Of a stretch of 64,000 nt of DNA, positions 1-11,429 are shown piece after piece. Numbering within the stretch: position 1 is the stretch's first letter; the number at the start of each line of letters is the position of its first letter. The position numbers and the translations under genes are program-made. The DNA is from Carettochelys insculpta (lineage: Eukaryota > Chordata > Testudines > Carettochelyidae), in contig NC_134142.1 in NCBI RefSeq assembly GCF_033958435.1, positions 98,899,001 to 98,963,000 of the forward strand, given 5' to 3'. The notes below the pieces were generated by a model, which saw only the letters and a list, made by a program, of their open reading frames with translations, did no database searches and was not told where the DNA came from.

Positions 1-38
1 AGTAAGGTGAAACAGGGCCTTATTTTTTTTTTGCAGAT

Positions 39-300
39 GCAGTCCAGTAGCACTTTAAAGACTAACAAAATAATGTATTAGGTGATGAGCTTTCATGGGA
101 CAGACCCACTACTTCAGATCATAGCTATACCAGAACAGACTCAATATACAAAGCACGATCTGAAGTAGTGGGTCTGTCCCACGAAAGCTCATCACCTAAT
201 ACATTGTTAGTCTTTAAAGTGCTACTGGACTGCTTTGTTTTTGCTAGTATATAGACTAGCACAGCTGTTTCTTTGCAGATACAGACTAACACAGCTACCC
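39..300. repeat. Palindromic unit of two Penelope-like 3' tails (head-to-head)
   Basis: Arm 1 (39-120) is the near-perfect reverse complement of arm 2 (157-233). Each arm carries the tail signature 'gtgggtctgtccca' followed by 'gaaagctcatcacctaat' and 'agtctttaaagtgctact'. The same tail follows the PLE open frame at 62850-62940, so the arms derive from PLE 3' ends. The 36-nt loop (121-156) contains 'ccagaacagactcaatat', the complement of the sequence just upstream of the tail at 62820-62850, so arm 1 extends further into the 3' UTR than arm 2. The arms differ by a short deletion next to 'acatt'. Two related end tags, 'agactagcacagct' and 'agactaacacagct', follow at about 251-297. No target-site duplication was found here. 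There is no coding capacity. Confidence 0.8.
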
Positions 301-2296
301 CACTGATAATTGTTAAGTTACTGACTTTGAATCACTGTTCATGTCATAACTGGCTCATTTACCAGGGATAAAGAAAATCAGGGGTTGCATTTTGTTGTTT
401 TTTACTGTTCGCCAGTTGAGCTGTGCAAGAATAAGCCGGCTTTCACTCCACCTCTACTAGCATAAAAACCAACCCTTACTCATGAATTCTTATTGTCATG
501 TCTAATGCATAGAGCAGACAGAATTGGGATTGATTCTCAGACAAGTGGCACTTCCAATTAGGAAAGTAATGTCATTTTTGTCCTGCAAATTGACTACTTT
601 TGATGGGGAAATCACTAAGGAGAATAAAAGGTGAAGCACTGAAGTGGAGTGTTTTCAGAGCCTCACCCAGAGCAGCGCTACATGGAAAACATTTTCATTC
701 ATCAGGCTGAAAAATGGCTGAGACTTAACAGATCTGTGCATATGCGGGCTACATCCTTGAATTGCAATGCAAAGAATCATCGGATCAGATTCTCAGCCCT
801 GATTGGTTGTCTTTGCGACAGTCTGGTAGCGAAGGACATGAAAAGCTTGTTTAACCAGTCTTTTATGCCCCCCAACCCAGCCGACAGCTGTTCCTCAGTG
901 AACTAGCACCTATTGCGAAGTGGGTGCCAATGATCCACAACATAAGCAGTCATTTGCAGTTAAAGCCAGCTATGAAGTGCTCTAAACTTCACTGGGGTCT
1001 GGGTCAGCGTAGATCTCAGATTCAGAAGCAGCGCTCCTTGCTCCAGCTCAGTAAAGTAGCCCCAGTGTTTTTCCTTCCATCCCCACTTGTGTCTATAATA
1101 GATAGGGTGGGGCAAGCTTGAGGGCCACATCAGGATTCTGAATTCATATGGAGGATTGGGTAGGGAGGCTGTGCCTCCCTGAACAGCCAAGCATTGCTGG
1201 CCCTCACTCCATTTCCAACCACCCCCCCGCACCAGTTCCCTGATCACCCTGTGCCTTCTACAATGCCCCTGTTCCCAGGGGCCCTCACCCATTATCCAAT
1301 CTTCTACTTGCCAGGAACTCCCTGTCCCCTGAGCACCCATTTCCTCATTGCCTCTCATCCCTATCCAACTCTCCCTCCCACCTCCCTGACTGTGCCACCT
1401 GGAGTAATGGAGCTGCAGCCATACCCACCCACAACATTGGTGCTGGTGGTACAGCACACTGAGGCTGGGATGCTCACCTGCCCAGCTAGAAGCTCAGGAG
1501 CCAGACAGAAGGTTCCCCAAGCTGTGTGGCCAACAGAACATAGTTCATCCCCTGCAGCTGTGGGCACTCTTTACATCACAGTAGTCATTCTGCAGTTGCT
1601 CATGTGGCTTAATTATCTAATTCAAGGAGTCCTTATTCAAAAGCAGTATGAAAAAGGAATGCCTACTTAATATAGAAGTAATATACACATAAGGCTGCCC
1701 TCAAAGCAAAGTGCAGTTCATTCACAATAAAAGTGTATACTGCTTTACAGCACAATTTGCAAATTGTAAATTAGCAGTAAGGATACTTAACTTGAATGTT
1801 TCTCCCACCCCTGAAGTGCAAACCCATTTAGGTTTGTTGGAAACTGGGTTCTCTCAAAATTCAGGATTGCTTGTGTTTGCCTAAACTCAGGGACCACCCT
1901 TATATGTATGAAAGGCTAGCACACACTGGGGAATAGCAGCATCAGATTCACAGGGCATGTTAAAAGTAAGCAGATTGTCTTCTTGCAAAGAATTAGATTT
2001 CTGATGTGACTTTGGGCAAGTTATGTCACCTGTCTATTTATTCAATGGGGAATCTAAAGCAGAGTTAGTAGCCAATAGCTAAGTTCACTATGATGGCAAC
2101 TGGCACTCATGCCTATAGCTACTTACTGTTGTCAATCTCTTAAATTGAAGTTCCACTGGCACTTCCCTTGGCACAGCTGACTTAATTTAGCTCATACTAT
2201 TCTTATAAAAGACTGATGTGATGGAACTATAACAAGTAAAATTCAACACTTAATCAATCCACATTTCACATGGTTGAGAGCAATTTTACTTTTATG
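301..2296. other. Non-coding stretch with a GC-rich block
   Basis: No gene is recognisable. Positions 1120-1560 are distinctly C-rich on the plus strand, giving overlapping low-complexity frames on both strands, and 'gaggctgtgcctccctgaacagcc' at about 1167-1190 resembles the body of a non-autonomous DNA transposon common in turtles. I cannot define its ends. The rest is ordinary AT-rich sequence. Confidence 0.35.
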
Positions 2297-2297
2297 A

Positions 2298-2333
2298 AGT
2301 CTGATGCTCTACCAACTGAGCTAGCTAAGCCAT
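2298..2333 (-). repeat. tRNA-Lys(TTT)-like 5' half, possible SINE head
   Basis: The minus strand reads 'tagctcagttggtagagcatcagactt'. This matches the D arm and anticodon 5' stem of vertebrate tRNA-Lys almost base for base, including an A-box (tagctcagttgg). After the anticodon stem the match ends, there is no T arm or B-box, and the 5' acceptor stem is imperfect, so this is not a functional tRNA gene. Hidden-neck turtles are known to carry a tRNA-Lys-derived SINE with a CR1-like 3' end. This may be a truncated copy of it, but no SINE body or tail is visible next to it. A retroposed tRNA fragment is the alternative. Confidence 0.55.
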
Positions 2334-2339
2334 TTCTTG

Positions 2340-5300
2340 TAAGGTAAGCTGCCAATATGGCCCAATAATTTTAGATACTGGATTCTTTAGTTGCATCTAA
2401 ATACTGTGCACTATTAAGCCCCAATACTGAATTAGAGCAAACACTGTTCTCTACAATATCTAGTCTGCCCCTTTGGATCCAATGCCTCTATCAAAATTTT
2501 TACTTTTTAAAATTGCAGAGTTGGGTTATTCAGCATTCAGGACAGAGATTGAAATGTTAGTTGCCTTGTTAGAGTAGCCATCCCTATTGTGTGTGTTTAA
2601 TTCCATCAACCTAAAGAGCAAAGCTGTTAGAGCTTAGAGGAGCCCATTTAAAATAGTTGGAAAAACTGACTTCGGAGGCCTGTGGACCAACCTTACCACA
2701 TATGGTTATTTCTATTACTTTTACAGGAATCCTCATGCATTCATATGCCATTCTAACTCAACCTTGGGTCTCGCATTTTACAATTATTTCAAGCAAAGCA
2801 AGGTTTGCTTTTAGAGAGTAGATGCTTTTGCTCCAGCACTGAATCCTTAAAGATTTAGGCTGTGATTTCCAAAGAGGTCCAAGCTCATTAGGGGTTTGGG
2901 GTAGGGCAAAAGGAACCATTTCCCTGAGGCCTAGTCTTTCAGGAAAGACTGAAGGTCCTGGCTGGAGCTCTGGGAACTTTTAATTGCCACCACAGCATCA
3001 TGCAGCACAGTCCAGGTGGCTCAGGGGCTTTGGTGCACTCTGGGCAGTGCAGTGGCCCATCCCCATAAGACCCTACACCTTCTGGCAGCATAGAGCTGCC
3101 CCCCCACCATCTTACCCAGAGGCCAACAAGTTGGGTGGGGTGGGGTGGGGGGATAGATTAGAAGATCCCTGCAGCCACACAACCAACTTCCACTGACATT
3201 TTAAAGCAAGTTCTAGGCTCCCCTGGAATCGTCTCTCAATTCCAGCAATAGTATTTTAGACCATTTGAAGGTCCTCCTGGGGCAATGTCACATTTTTCCT
3301 ATACTTTTAAGTAGTCAGTGCCCATTCCAATATACCTTCCAAGTCATAACTATTCTATTTTTTCCTGTCTGACCTTAAAATATTGGGCCTTTTCAATGTC
3401 AAACACACCTCCCAGTTTTAGAGCAGAAGTCAATTTTTATTCAACTTCTACAGGCAACAAGAACCCATTGAAGTTATACAGGATCTAGCACCAAGTGGCC
3501 TATTTCAATTGGAAGGAGGATTCTCTGGATGTTTGATGTTTTCCTCCCTGCCCCTGCACCCCAGTGGGTAGTTGGGGCAGGGGGAAGAGGGCCATTTTGT
3601 CCTTTGTCAACTTTAGTTTAAATTCCATCCGCCCTCTTTTTTAGGGTTCATTTTGTTTCCCCTCCTCCTCAGAGGAGGGCAGTGTATAGAAAGACCCAGG
3701 AACCCTTTGTCTTCACTATCTTACAGGGCTCTTATTTCATTCTTAAGGCTCTATTCTTAATTTTTGGTTTCCTTTTATTGCCATGTAGAGGGCAGGATTT
3801 TGGTGTTAAGTCTTCATGTGCCTTCCTCCCTACTAAGGTTTCTTTGATGTCTGGTTTTTTCCACCACACTAGTTGACATGAATATTACTAACTTCAAGAT
3901 CTGGACTTTTTCCAAACACACCTTAAAAATGGTTGGCTTTCTATAGCTAGCTGCCACTTCCAAGAGTTTTTGCATGCTTTTAGTCATTAACTGGGCCCTC
4001 ACCTTTAGACTTAGCATGAATTTTTTCAGCTCAATTGTACACAGATCTGAACTTCTGTTGTCATTATAACCAGGTACTTTGTTCCTGTTGGCTCTCTGTA
4101 ACACAAAAAAAACCAGACTGACCTTGGTTGTCAAAGGGCAGAATTGAAGCTGGAACCACTGGAGCCTAGTATGTGTACCATGACTGCAAGTGCTGAAAGC
4201 CACATAGGGCTCAGCTAAGGCTGTAGAGCAGACTCCATCTCTAAGTGGCCTTGGTGCCACTACACTAGACAGAAAACCAGGACTTAGGTGATGTTGATGT
4301 TACATTTGAGATTTTTTAACTCTTGCGATCAAGGGGAGATGTATCAGCCAAAAAGCAAGGACTTATTTGTCTGAGTCCACATTTTTGGAAGTTCACTTTA
4401 GCAAGCTTCTTTATTTTTCTTTAGCAGACAGGCTGGTGAAGTCTGATCCACAAGAATTTCTTTGCGTACAGCCCCATTTTCAGTATAGCAACTATTCTGG
4501 CTGTGTGTGAAGTGAGACTGTTCATTACGAACAACAAGGTTTGATATGCAACACAGTGCACCTGTGTACTCAAAGTAGTAAAGGAAAAGAAATGACTAAT
4601 TTATTTCAACGCGTCTCAAGTTTCTTCACTCTTTTAAATGTGACATTACCTCATTGTACTACGGTGGTGTTAAAGGTATGATATACCTGCTCTATGGCTT
4701 GCTCCAGCTCATACCATCTTCAGAAAGATTTCAAAGTTATTTCCACACTTGCTATTTCTAGCTTTTTTACTCTGACCAGAGTGCATACAGCATGGAGTTT
4801 ATTTGCACGAAGGCAATAGCAGGCTTTGTCCCAAGTATCTTCAGTGTTAAAATTAACATCCTTCCAAAGAAGTTAGATCTCACCTAGAACACACTTCATC
4901 CCACACAACACTGACTCCATTCATGATTAGATTTTCCATATTCTTTTTACTTGTGACTCACTGTGAGGAGATCAAACCAGATTCACAACATGTCTAAAAT
5001 AGCCCTAAGAGTAGAAGATTACACTTGTGATTTGATACACACCTCTCCTCAGAGGACTCTGACTAGCAGGTATCAGTTGCTGCCCTGTTAGGCTGGGAGT
5101 CCCTCTACAGCTGCAGCAGGGAGCACAGGATTTCAGTCTGTTCAGTAACAGCTGTTATGAGCTTTGCCATGACCTTGGTCTTTGACAATTGCTGCTGCTA
5201 CTGGAGGTCAAGCATTTTCTCATTAAAGTTGACTTGACTGATGCCACTCAGTTGTCCTGTGATGCCACTGAGCAGCATCCTTTGTCAGGTTCTCATGCTC

Positions 5301-5800
5301 TGCTGCAGTGTTTTCCATGTGCTGCAGGATCAGATCTTGTTTGCATTTTTTGCATCTTCTGGGTTTCTTTGGCATACTGGGGATTGGGCCTGGAAAATAA
5401 AGGTCAAAACTAAGATACAATTCATATAATGTGCTTTGAAGTGCAATAAATGGGTCTCTGTACTATCACTGAAAGTACACTTTTGATGGACACATGCATT
5501 ATTAAGGATGGGACAGTAAGCATGCATGTCACAATACCTCACTTGCCATCACTTATTCAGCACCTTGCTTTGTGGACGTGGTAAACTATAAGCAATTGTC
5601 CTCTTTTGTGGGGAATGGGAAGGTCTGTAAAGCATGGGAAGCTGCCAAGTGTCCTGGCTGGGTACTCTCAGCAGTGGAAACTGGATGGCTGGGGGTGGGG
5701 GAATTCAATGCCCAATAAAAATGTAAAGAAAAACGTTATCCAAGGAAGGCTGCATATGAAGAGACATGGGATGGGAAAAGTACAGCAGAGCCTGGCACTG
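2340..5800. other. Non-coding stretch, no gene seen
   Basis: Unique-looking, AT-rich sequence with only short stop-bounded frames. The one notable site is a G-rich tract at 3133-3152, four G-runs separated by single T residues, which is a potential G-quadruplex on the plus strand. Confidence 0.5.
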
Positions 5801-6359
5801 GTAGAGTCCTGAAAAACTAAGCGAAATGCTCATTGCAAAGAGACACGGGGCAGGGGGATCCCCTGCAGAGCCTGCAAACTGTATGGGGGGTGGAGAACAG
5901 ACTGCCTACTGGCTGCTGCAGGCAAAAAATGTACAGGGGCAGGAAACACATTAAAAAGAAAAAACAAAGTTGAGAAGTCCTGTGCTTCCGCAGGTTGCTG
6001 AAGAAGATACTCCTAAAACTAGACAGATATGGAGAAAGACCAGCTACTCCTGCTGTGGGACCAAAAGCCTGGAACATTTGCTAAAATGCTGTGTGGTGCC
6101 ATGACAGATTGCTAACTGGTTGTCTGGCACGGCAAGGTGCACTACCATGGTAGCCACAACAAGAGTGCCTAGATGAGGCCTTCAAGGAAATTTGCAAAGA
6201 GGAGAATCACTCCATCCCAAGTAACATTAACATGTTTGAGGGGCACAGAAGCACAGCTAGCAAGCCTGTATCTCTGCACAACCCCATAACTTTACGACCC
6301 CCCCCACAACCTGCTTCTAGCATGCAGAACTCACCTTAACTGCTTGCTCCACAGTACTC

Positions 6360-6810
6360 GGGAATCAGTGGAGGTGACTGCCATGGAGGATCCCGGTTCC
6401 AGGTCTGTGGTGAAAAGCTCCAGGCTGTCTGAACAACTGTGTCCCATGCTTGGTGCTCCTTTCCTCCTCGCTATTGCCCTCTTCCTCCTGGCTCACCCCA
6501 AACTCCATACCAGGGCTTCCACAAGTGTCATAATTCAGTCTGGGCTCTGTGGTGTGGTCACTCCCTATAAGCATGTGCAGCTGTTGGTAATAGTGGCAGG
6601 TCCATGGAGCTGCCCTGACTGCTGGTTGGCTTCCTGGACTTTGATAGGCCTGACAGGGTTCTTTAACTGCATAGTCTTCCTGGAGTAACCTCAGATGGCC
6701 CTCGTGTGTGTCATCTGATCATAGATTGCAGGTGGCCAAGAGACATGTGGCAGTCTCTTCACCAATTGTTATCCCCAAATGAAAAGGAGATCAAGAATCT
6801 CCTGCTGGGT
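6360..6810 (-). pseudogene. Decayed Myb/SANT-like protein gene of a PIF/Harbinger element
   Basis: Several minus-strand frames, read in order from about 6810 down to 6360, give a recognisable but broken copy of the Myb/SANT-like (trihelix-type) DNA-binding protein encoded beside Harbinger transposases. Pieces seen are a WG..., then 'GYSRK', a 'K.P.RPIKVQEANQQSG' stretch equivalent to the family's 'KELRQAYQK..EAN.RSG', and 'CHYYQQLHMLIGSD' equivalent to its 'CRFYDELHAILG'. An acidic tail (EEEGNSEEERS) and 'ELFTTDLEPGSS', like the family's 'ELF.T.EP.', follow. The pieces lie in at least two frames with stops between them. I found no transposase partner or terminal repeats nearby. In intact elements this protein binds the transposon ends and brings the transposase into the nucleus. 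The identification rests on motif order and my memory of the family. Confidence 0.6.
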
Positions 6811-6819
6811 CCAAGTTGG

Positions 6820-7575
6820 GGCTCTCTTGCAAGCCTGAGAAGTGCTAGGCATATCACTACCTGAGTGCTCGTGATTGCAGTACAGGGCTACCAAAAATTG
6901 CTACCCACCCTGTAATATCTGTATTTTGGGATCAGTATTACAGCTCAATGAATTGAGTTAGCAGTATTAAGGGAAGACAGTCATGATTTAACATCAAACT
7001 ACTGCCTTGAAATTTGAATCTCTCTCATAGCAGCGACACAGCCAAATACTGCTAAATTAATGAATTTGTGGTTCTTATGGGAATGATCACTTTCTAAAGC
7101 AGTCATTCAAGTTATATTAGAGTGCTGTAGATTATAAAAGCTTTTTATTTCCTGTATTTTCATTTTCCTGGAACTTACAAGATGACATTTGCATAACACT
7201 TGCAATGTCAGCAGAATATGCCAAGCTATTATTCAATGTAACTGATGTAGAATCCTTATTACTAACCCTGGAATTCATCAATAATGCTTAGATATGGTCA
7301 CTGACATATCAAGACATATCTACCTAGGTAGATTGTCAAGATGGAACATTCAAAAAAAATTCATCTCTTCTAGGGTGGGATTTCACTATCCAACTTCCCT
7401 TTTTAAAAAGAGATTCTGCACCATACTGATCTCTCAGTCCAAAGGACACTATGGGTGGTTTATCACCATTCAAGCTTAATTAAAAGGACATTTCCATCTC
7501 TCTGCTCCATTGTAAGATTGCATATTTCAGAAGAGAATATGAAGCAGTGTTGCTCACTGACAGCTGTTCTGTTGT
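6820..7575. other. Non-coding stretch, nothing recognised
   Basis: AT-rich sequence with short frames only. No repeat family was recognised. Confidence 0.45.
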
Positions 7576-7582
7576 AAAATTA

Positions 7583-7998
7583 AGGCTACTTCTACACATA
7601 CTACCTCCTGTCAGACGCAGCATAATAATGAGGCAATTCAAAGCAGGCTAGTGTGCATATGCAGTTCCTCATCAGCATAATGGAGGCCATGCAAATTTCA
7701 AAGTGCAGACTTGGAATCGCAGATGGGGGCAGCTTTGAAATAAGTGCCCACTTCAACATTCACTTACTCCCACAAAACTAGATCACAGTAAGGGAATGTC
7801 AAAGTGGGGCACTTATTTCAAAGCTGCCCCCCCATCTACACTGTCCATCTGCAATTCAAAGTCTGCACTTTGAAATTTGCATGGCCTCCATTATGCTAAT
7901 GAGGAACTGCATATGCACATTAACACCTCATTAACCTGCTTTGAATTGCCTCATTACCATGCCATCTGCAACAGGAGGTGGCATGTGTAGAAGCAGCC
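7583..7998. mobile_element. Fold-back MITE, PIF/Harbinger-type (TTA target duplication)
   Basis: The ends are inverted repeats, 'aggctacttctacacat' on the left and the complement of 'aggctgcttctacacatgcc' on the right, and the whole element folds back. For example 'ggaggccatgcaaatttcaaagtgcag' in the left half is matched by 'ctgcactttgaaatttgcatggcctcc' in the right. It is flanked on both sides by TTA (7580-7582 and 7999-8001), the 3-bp TWA duplication typical of PIF/Harbinger. There is no coding capacity. It probably depended on a Harbinger transposase such as the one decayed at 11.4-12.6 kb, although that specific pairing is not shown. Confidence 0.75.
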
Positions 7999-8363
7999 TT
8001 AGTATTTTTGCAATTGTCAGCTCTCTATAGAAGTATGATGTTTGCTAGGAAAAGCCATTGATGGAATTTAAGATGGCTAGGGAATCCAACTAATGCTCCA
8101 CAATTTATCCACATTTTACTTCTATTTAGAGAAAAATGTATGCTTGGAGAGCACAACTGCTGAGTGCTTTCCTTCCTGTGCTGTTCATAAGCAAGGCAAT
8201 TCTCTTCAAAAAAATGGACTGAAGCTTGATGTCTGACAATGTCATTGCAGTCTACAGCAAGACAGTTTCCTCTCCCCATACCTAACTTTTCAAATATGAA
8301 AATCCTGCTTTGCTAATGTGGCATGTTTTAAAAGCTTGTGTACAATCTTGCTCAATACACTGT

Positions 8364-8774
8364 GGCCATGTCTACACTAGCCAAAAAACTTCAAGACAGC
8401 CATGAAAATGGCCATTTCAAAGTTTAACAAACACTGGAATACATATTCAGCACCTCATTAGCATGTGGGCAGCTGCAGCACTTCGAAATTGACACAGCTC
8501 ACTGCCACATGGCTCGTCCAGACAAGGGTCCTTTTCGAAAGGACCCCAGCTACTTCGAAGTCCCCTTATTCCCATCAGCTCATAGGAATAAGGGGACTTC
8601 GAAGTAGCTGGGGTCCTTTTGAAAAGGACCCTCATCTCGATGAGCTGCATGGCAGCTAGCTGTGTCAATTTTTTGAAGTGCTGTGGCGCTGAATATGTAT
8701 TTCAGCAATTCGTAAACTTCGAAATGGCCATTTGCATGGCCATTTCGAAGTTTTTGGCTAGTGTAGATGTAGCC
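8364..8774. mobile_element. Near-palindromic fold-back MITE (TTCGAA-rich)
   Basis: The ends are 'ggccatgtctacactagcc' and the complement of 'ggctacatctacactagcc'. The element is almost a complete palindrome centred near 8575. 'ggaccccagctacttcgaagt' in the left half is answered by 'acttcgaagtagctggggtcc' in the right. TGT lies immediately outside both ends, a possible 3-bp target duplication. Because it is a palindrome, the frames on both strands encode nearly the same peptide, which is an artefact and not a gene. It shares the 'tctacac' end signature with the MITE at 7583 but has a different body. The same family recurs at 63742. Confidence 0.75.
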
Positions 8775-8789
8775 TGTATGAACAACAAA

Positions 8790-10120
8790 TTTACACTCCA
8801 GTTTGGATATGAAGACAATTTTACAAGAATCCATCCACAGTTCTTTGCCACTCGTGACCCTATCAATCTAGTTACTAGACTTTAAATACAGTACCTACTA
8901 TAGTATGAAGTGTGGTCACGTTCTCACATATACACAGTTGTAAGTTATTCCTTTGTGCATCTGTTACCTCATCTGTGCAATGGGATGGAATTTCCCACAG
9001 AAAAGGTGAACAGCAGTGTCTCAGCTTCTCTCTTCCTGGGTTTCTACTAAAAACATCCAACTTAAATTTATGTCCAAGCCAGCACAGAGCAGTTGGTACA
9101 ATGAGGTGCTGAATCTGCTCATCGCCTGCCTGCCACTCAGGGCGAGTATTTTATTGCTGCATCTCATCCCCAAGTTCTGAGGAGCAACTCCCAGGAAAAC
9201 TGAAAAGGACACCTGTTCAGTTGGCCTTGATGTTTTCCTGTTCAGTCTTAATTCTCTTCTTTCTGTTCCAAGAACCAAGGGCAGAGTGATGCCTTTATAT
9301 AACAAGGAGCTCTAGATAAAATTCTAGAATCTAAGTGACTGGGAGACAATTTCAGTAATAATTTAGGTGTCCAAAGATACAGAGGGTATCCAGTTGGATT
9401 TCAAAAGTACCTACCTACAGCTCTAGGTACTTAAGACTGGGATTTCCCAACTTTAGAGCAAGATAAGACTAAATTTGCTTTTGGAATTTCAGATTGACAA
9501 TTTAAAAAAGTGGAATGTCCAAGACAAAACTGTTTATTTCTAAGCAAGCAAGCCAGCCAGCCAGCCACCTTTTATTTATAATACAAAATGTCCTATTTCT
9601 CCTCAGTCAGATTGATAACAGGGCTTAACAAAAAATTCTAGTTTTAAGGAGGCATATCAAAAAATATCAGCCAAACTTGAGAAAATTGATAAAGGTAATC
9701 ATTGAAATTTTAAAGCTTTTGTGAAGCATTTGACTTGGCATCATACAAAAAATTTTATAACAGCATTAGAGGTTCAAATGGGGCACTTTAGTTTTAAAAC
9801 AAATCTTGGGAAGTATTTGTAAGTGGAAAAGAGTCATCCTAAAGGATCATTTCTAACAAATCCTGCAGTGGCCCCCTCAGCTTAAGTTTCAGAAGCCACC
9901 AGAACCCTTCAGCAGCAGTATGTGTATATGCATGTTGTATATGCTCAATAAGCATCTATTTGGGCATGTCAACTTAGCTATGTGTCCTACATATCACAGC
10001 TTGTATTGCAGAGTTCAAGGAAAGAACTATAAAATAGATGCAAGGGCTGGAAAAATCTGCCTTACACCAATACTACAGTTGCTCAGTTTAACTTAGCTTA
10101 AATAAATGGTTAAGATGCGA
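8790..10120. other. Non-coding stretch with a short CAAG/CCAG repeat
   Basis: No gene is recognised. A small tetranucleotide tract, (aagc)n grading into (cagc)n, lies at about 9542-9566. Confidence 0.45.
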
Positions 10121-10439
10121 CTTGGGCCTGGTCTACCCTAAGATGATCTGTCATCTAAGTTTGGCCTAGGTCAGTGTTCTAAGAAATCAATCCACACCAC
10201 AGGAGCCCAACTTTAAGGGCTCCTAAGGTCAACTTTAGTATTCTTGTTTTTCCACAAGGAGTAATTCCAAAAGTCAACCTTGGCTGGTTGACTTGGTCAT
10301 GCAGACTGAACACTATGAAATCTGGTGGTTTTGACCTCCTGGAGACATCTCAGTGCCCCAGTGTGATGACCCTGGCCACCACTTTCAGCTCTGCTACTTC
10401 CAGGTGAAGAAGAGAAAATTTGAATTTAGTTTGTTTGGC

Positions 10440-11010
10440 CAGTGTGGCAAGCAGAGCAGGCAGCACACCTCAGCAGCATATCTGGCCATGAATTCACAGG
10501 GTTGAGCTCTTGCATGGAGCGTGCAGAGATCCAGGACCTTATTTCTGGGGGGGATGGGGGAGGGGACAGCAGTACTAGCAGAACTACAGAGCAGAAAAAG
10601 ACAGACACCTATGTGAAAAATCACACAAGACATTGTGTGGGGGGAGGGGACAGCCCAGCAGTGCCATGTGAAAGTAAGAACTCAGGCAGCTGTACCAGAA
10701 GACCCAGAACATCCATTTTCTTCACCAGAAGCATGTTACTTCTATGAGCAGCTGCCTGTGATGCATGGGGCTGGGGAGAATGCAACCTCATCCCCAGTCA
10801 ATGGATACCTCAGAAGATATTCCTCAGGCAGCCTTTGATAACAGGGAAGATATGTTGGATGAAGAGGACAACAACGGTCAGCAGGCAAATGGAGCAGCTG
10901 ATTTCTCTGACTAGATTTTTTTTTAAACTGTAGATCTCATGCCCTCCTCCCAGAGCATCTCTCAGCCAGACCCTGATGGCAGGAAGGGCACTTCATGAGT
11001 TTTTAGTCAT
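10440..11010 (+). pseudogene. Harbinger Myb/SANT-like protein pseudogene
   Basis: The plus strand encodes, in shifting frames, the landmarks of the Harbinger-associated Myb/SANT-like protein in the correct order: 'RAEIQDLI' (about 10520-10545), 'QQCHVKV' (about 10651-10672), then after a one-base shift 'ELRQLYQKTQN' (about 10678-10710), and 'ACYFYEQLPVMHGAGENATSS' (about 10731-10795, back in the earlier frame). An acidic tail (MLDEEDNNG) and 'DLMPSSQSISQPDPDG', like the C-terminal SQP-rich part of the family, follow at about 10850-10985. Such proteins bind transposon ends together with the transposase. Frameshifts and internal stops make it non-functional. It converges on the transposase remnant, with about 400 bp and a CR1 tail between them. 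Confidence 0.7.
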
Positions 11011-11289
11011 GCTATAAGTGCCTGAGGCAACTGGGTGTGATCTGTGGTGGGTGCTGTACCTATACAGCTTCAATCCCCCCAGAACTTAACAGGTCTGGAG
11101 ATAGTCAATCCTTCTGAACATCTCCATAAAGCTTGCAGACAGGTACTTTTAATCTCAAGGTTTTGCAGGAAGCCTGCCTTATCCTGACCTCCTTGATAGG
11201 ACCCCTCTCCATATCAAGCCAAAAATAAGTAATCTGGTGATGTTACAACACATCAGTATAGCTTAGCAATTAGCCTTCCCCTCACATTC

Positions 11290-11400
11290 ATTGACATCAG
11301 ATTCCTAGGGCTGGAAGAGACCTTAGGAGGTCATCTTGTCCAGCCCCCTGCCTACAGCAGGATCAACCCTAACTAAATCTCAGCTCAGACTTTAAAAAAC
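11290..11400 (-). mobile_element. CR1 LINE 3' tail fragment
   Basis: The plus strand reads 'cctagggctggaagagacct', then 'aggaggtcatcttgtccagccccctgcc', the complement of the CR1 3' terminal region, so the fragment is in minus orientation. It sits between the two Harbinger genes and is probably a later insertion. Only the short tail is present, as is usual for severely 5'-truncated CR1 copies. Confidence 0.75.
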
Positions 11401-11429
11401 TTCTAGGGGTCAGCATCTGTGTTATTCTA

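Noticed and set aside
39..300. Possible tRNA or snRNA hairpin at the window start
   Set aside because: The hairpin is explained by two inverted PLE tails. No polymerase III boxes or snRNA motifs were seen.
960..1457. 165-codon minus and 158-codon plus frames opposite each other
   Set aside because: Pro-rich on one strand and Gly/Trp-rich on the other, which is what a C-rich block produces. No domain is recognisable.
8447..8668. Overlapping plus and minus frames encoding almost the same peptide
   Set aside because: They are the two strands of a palindromic MITE, so both strands read alike. They are not genes.
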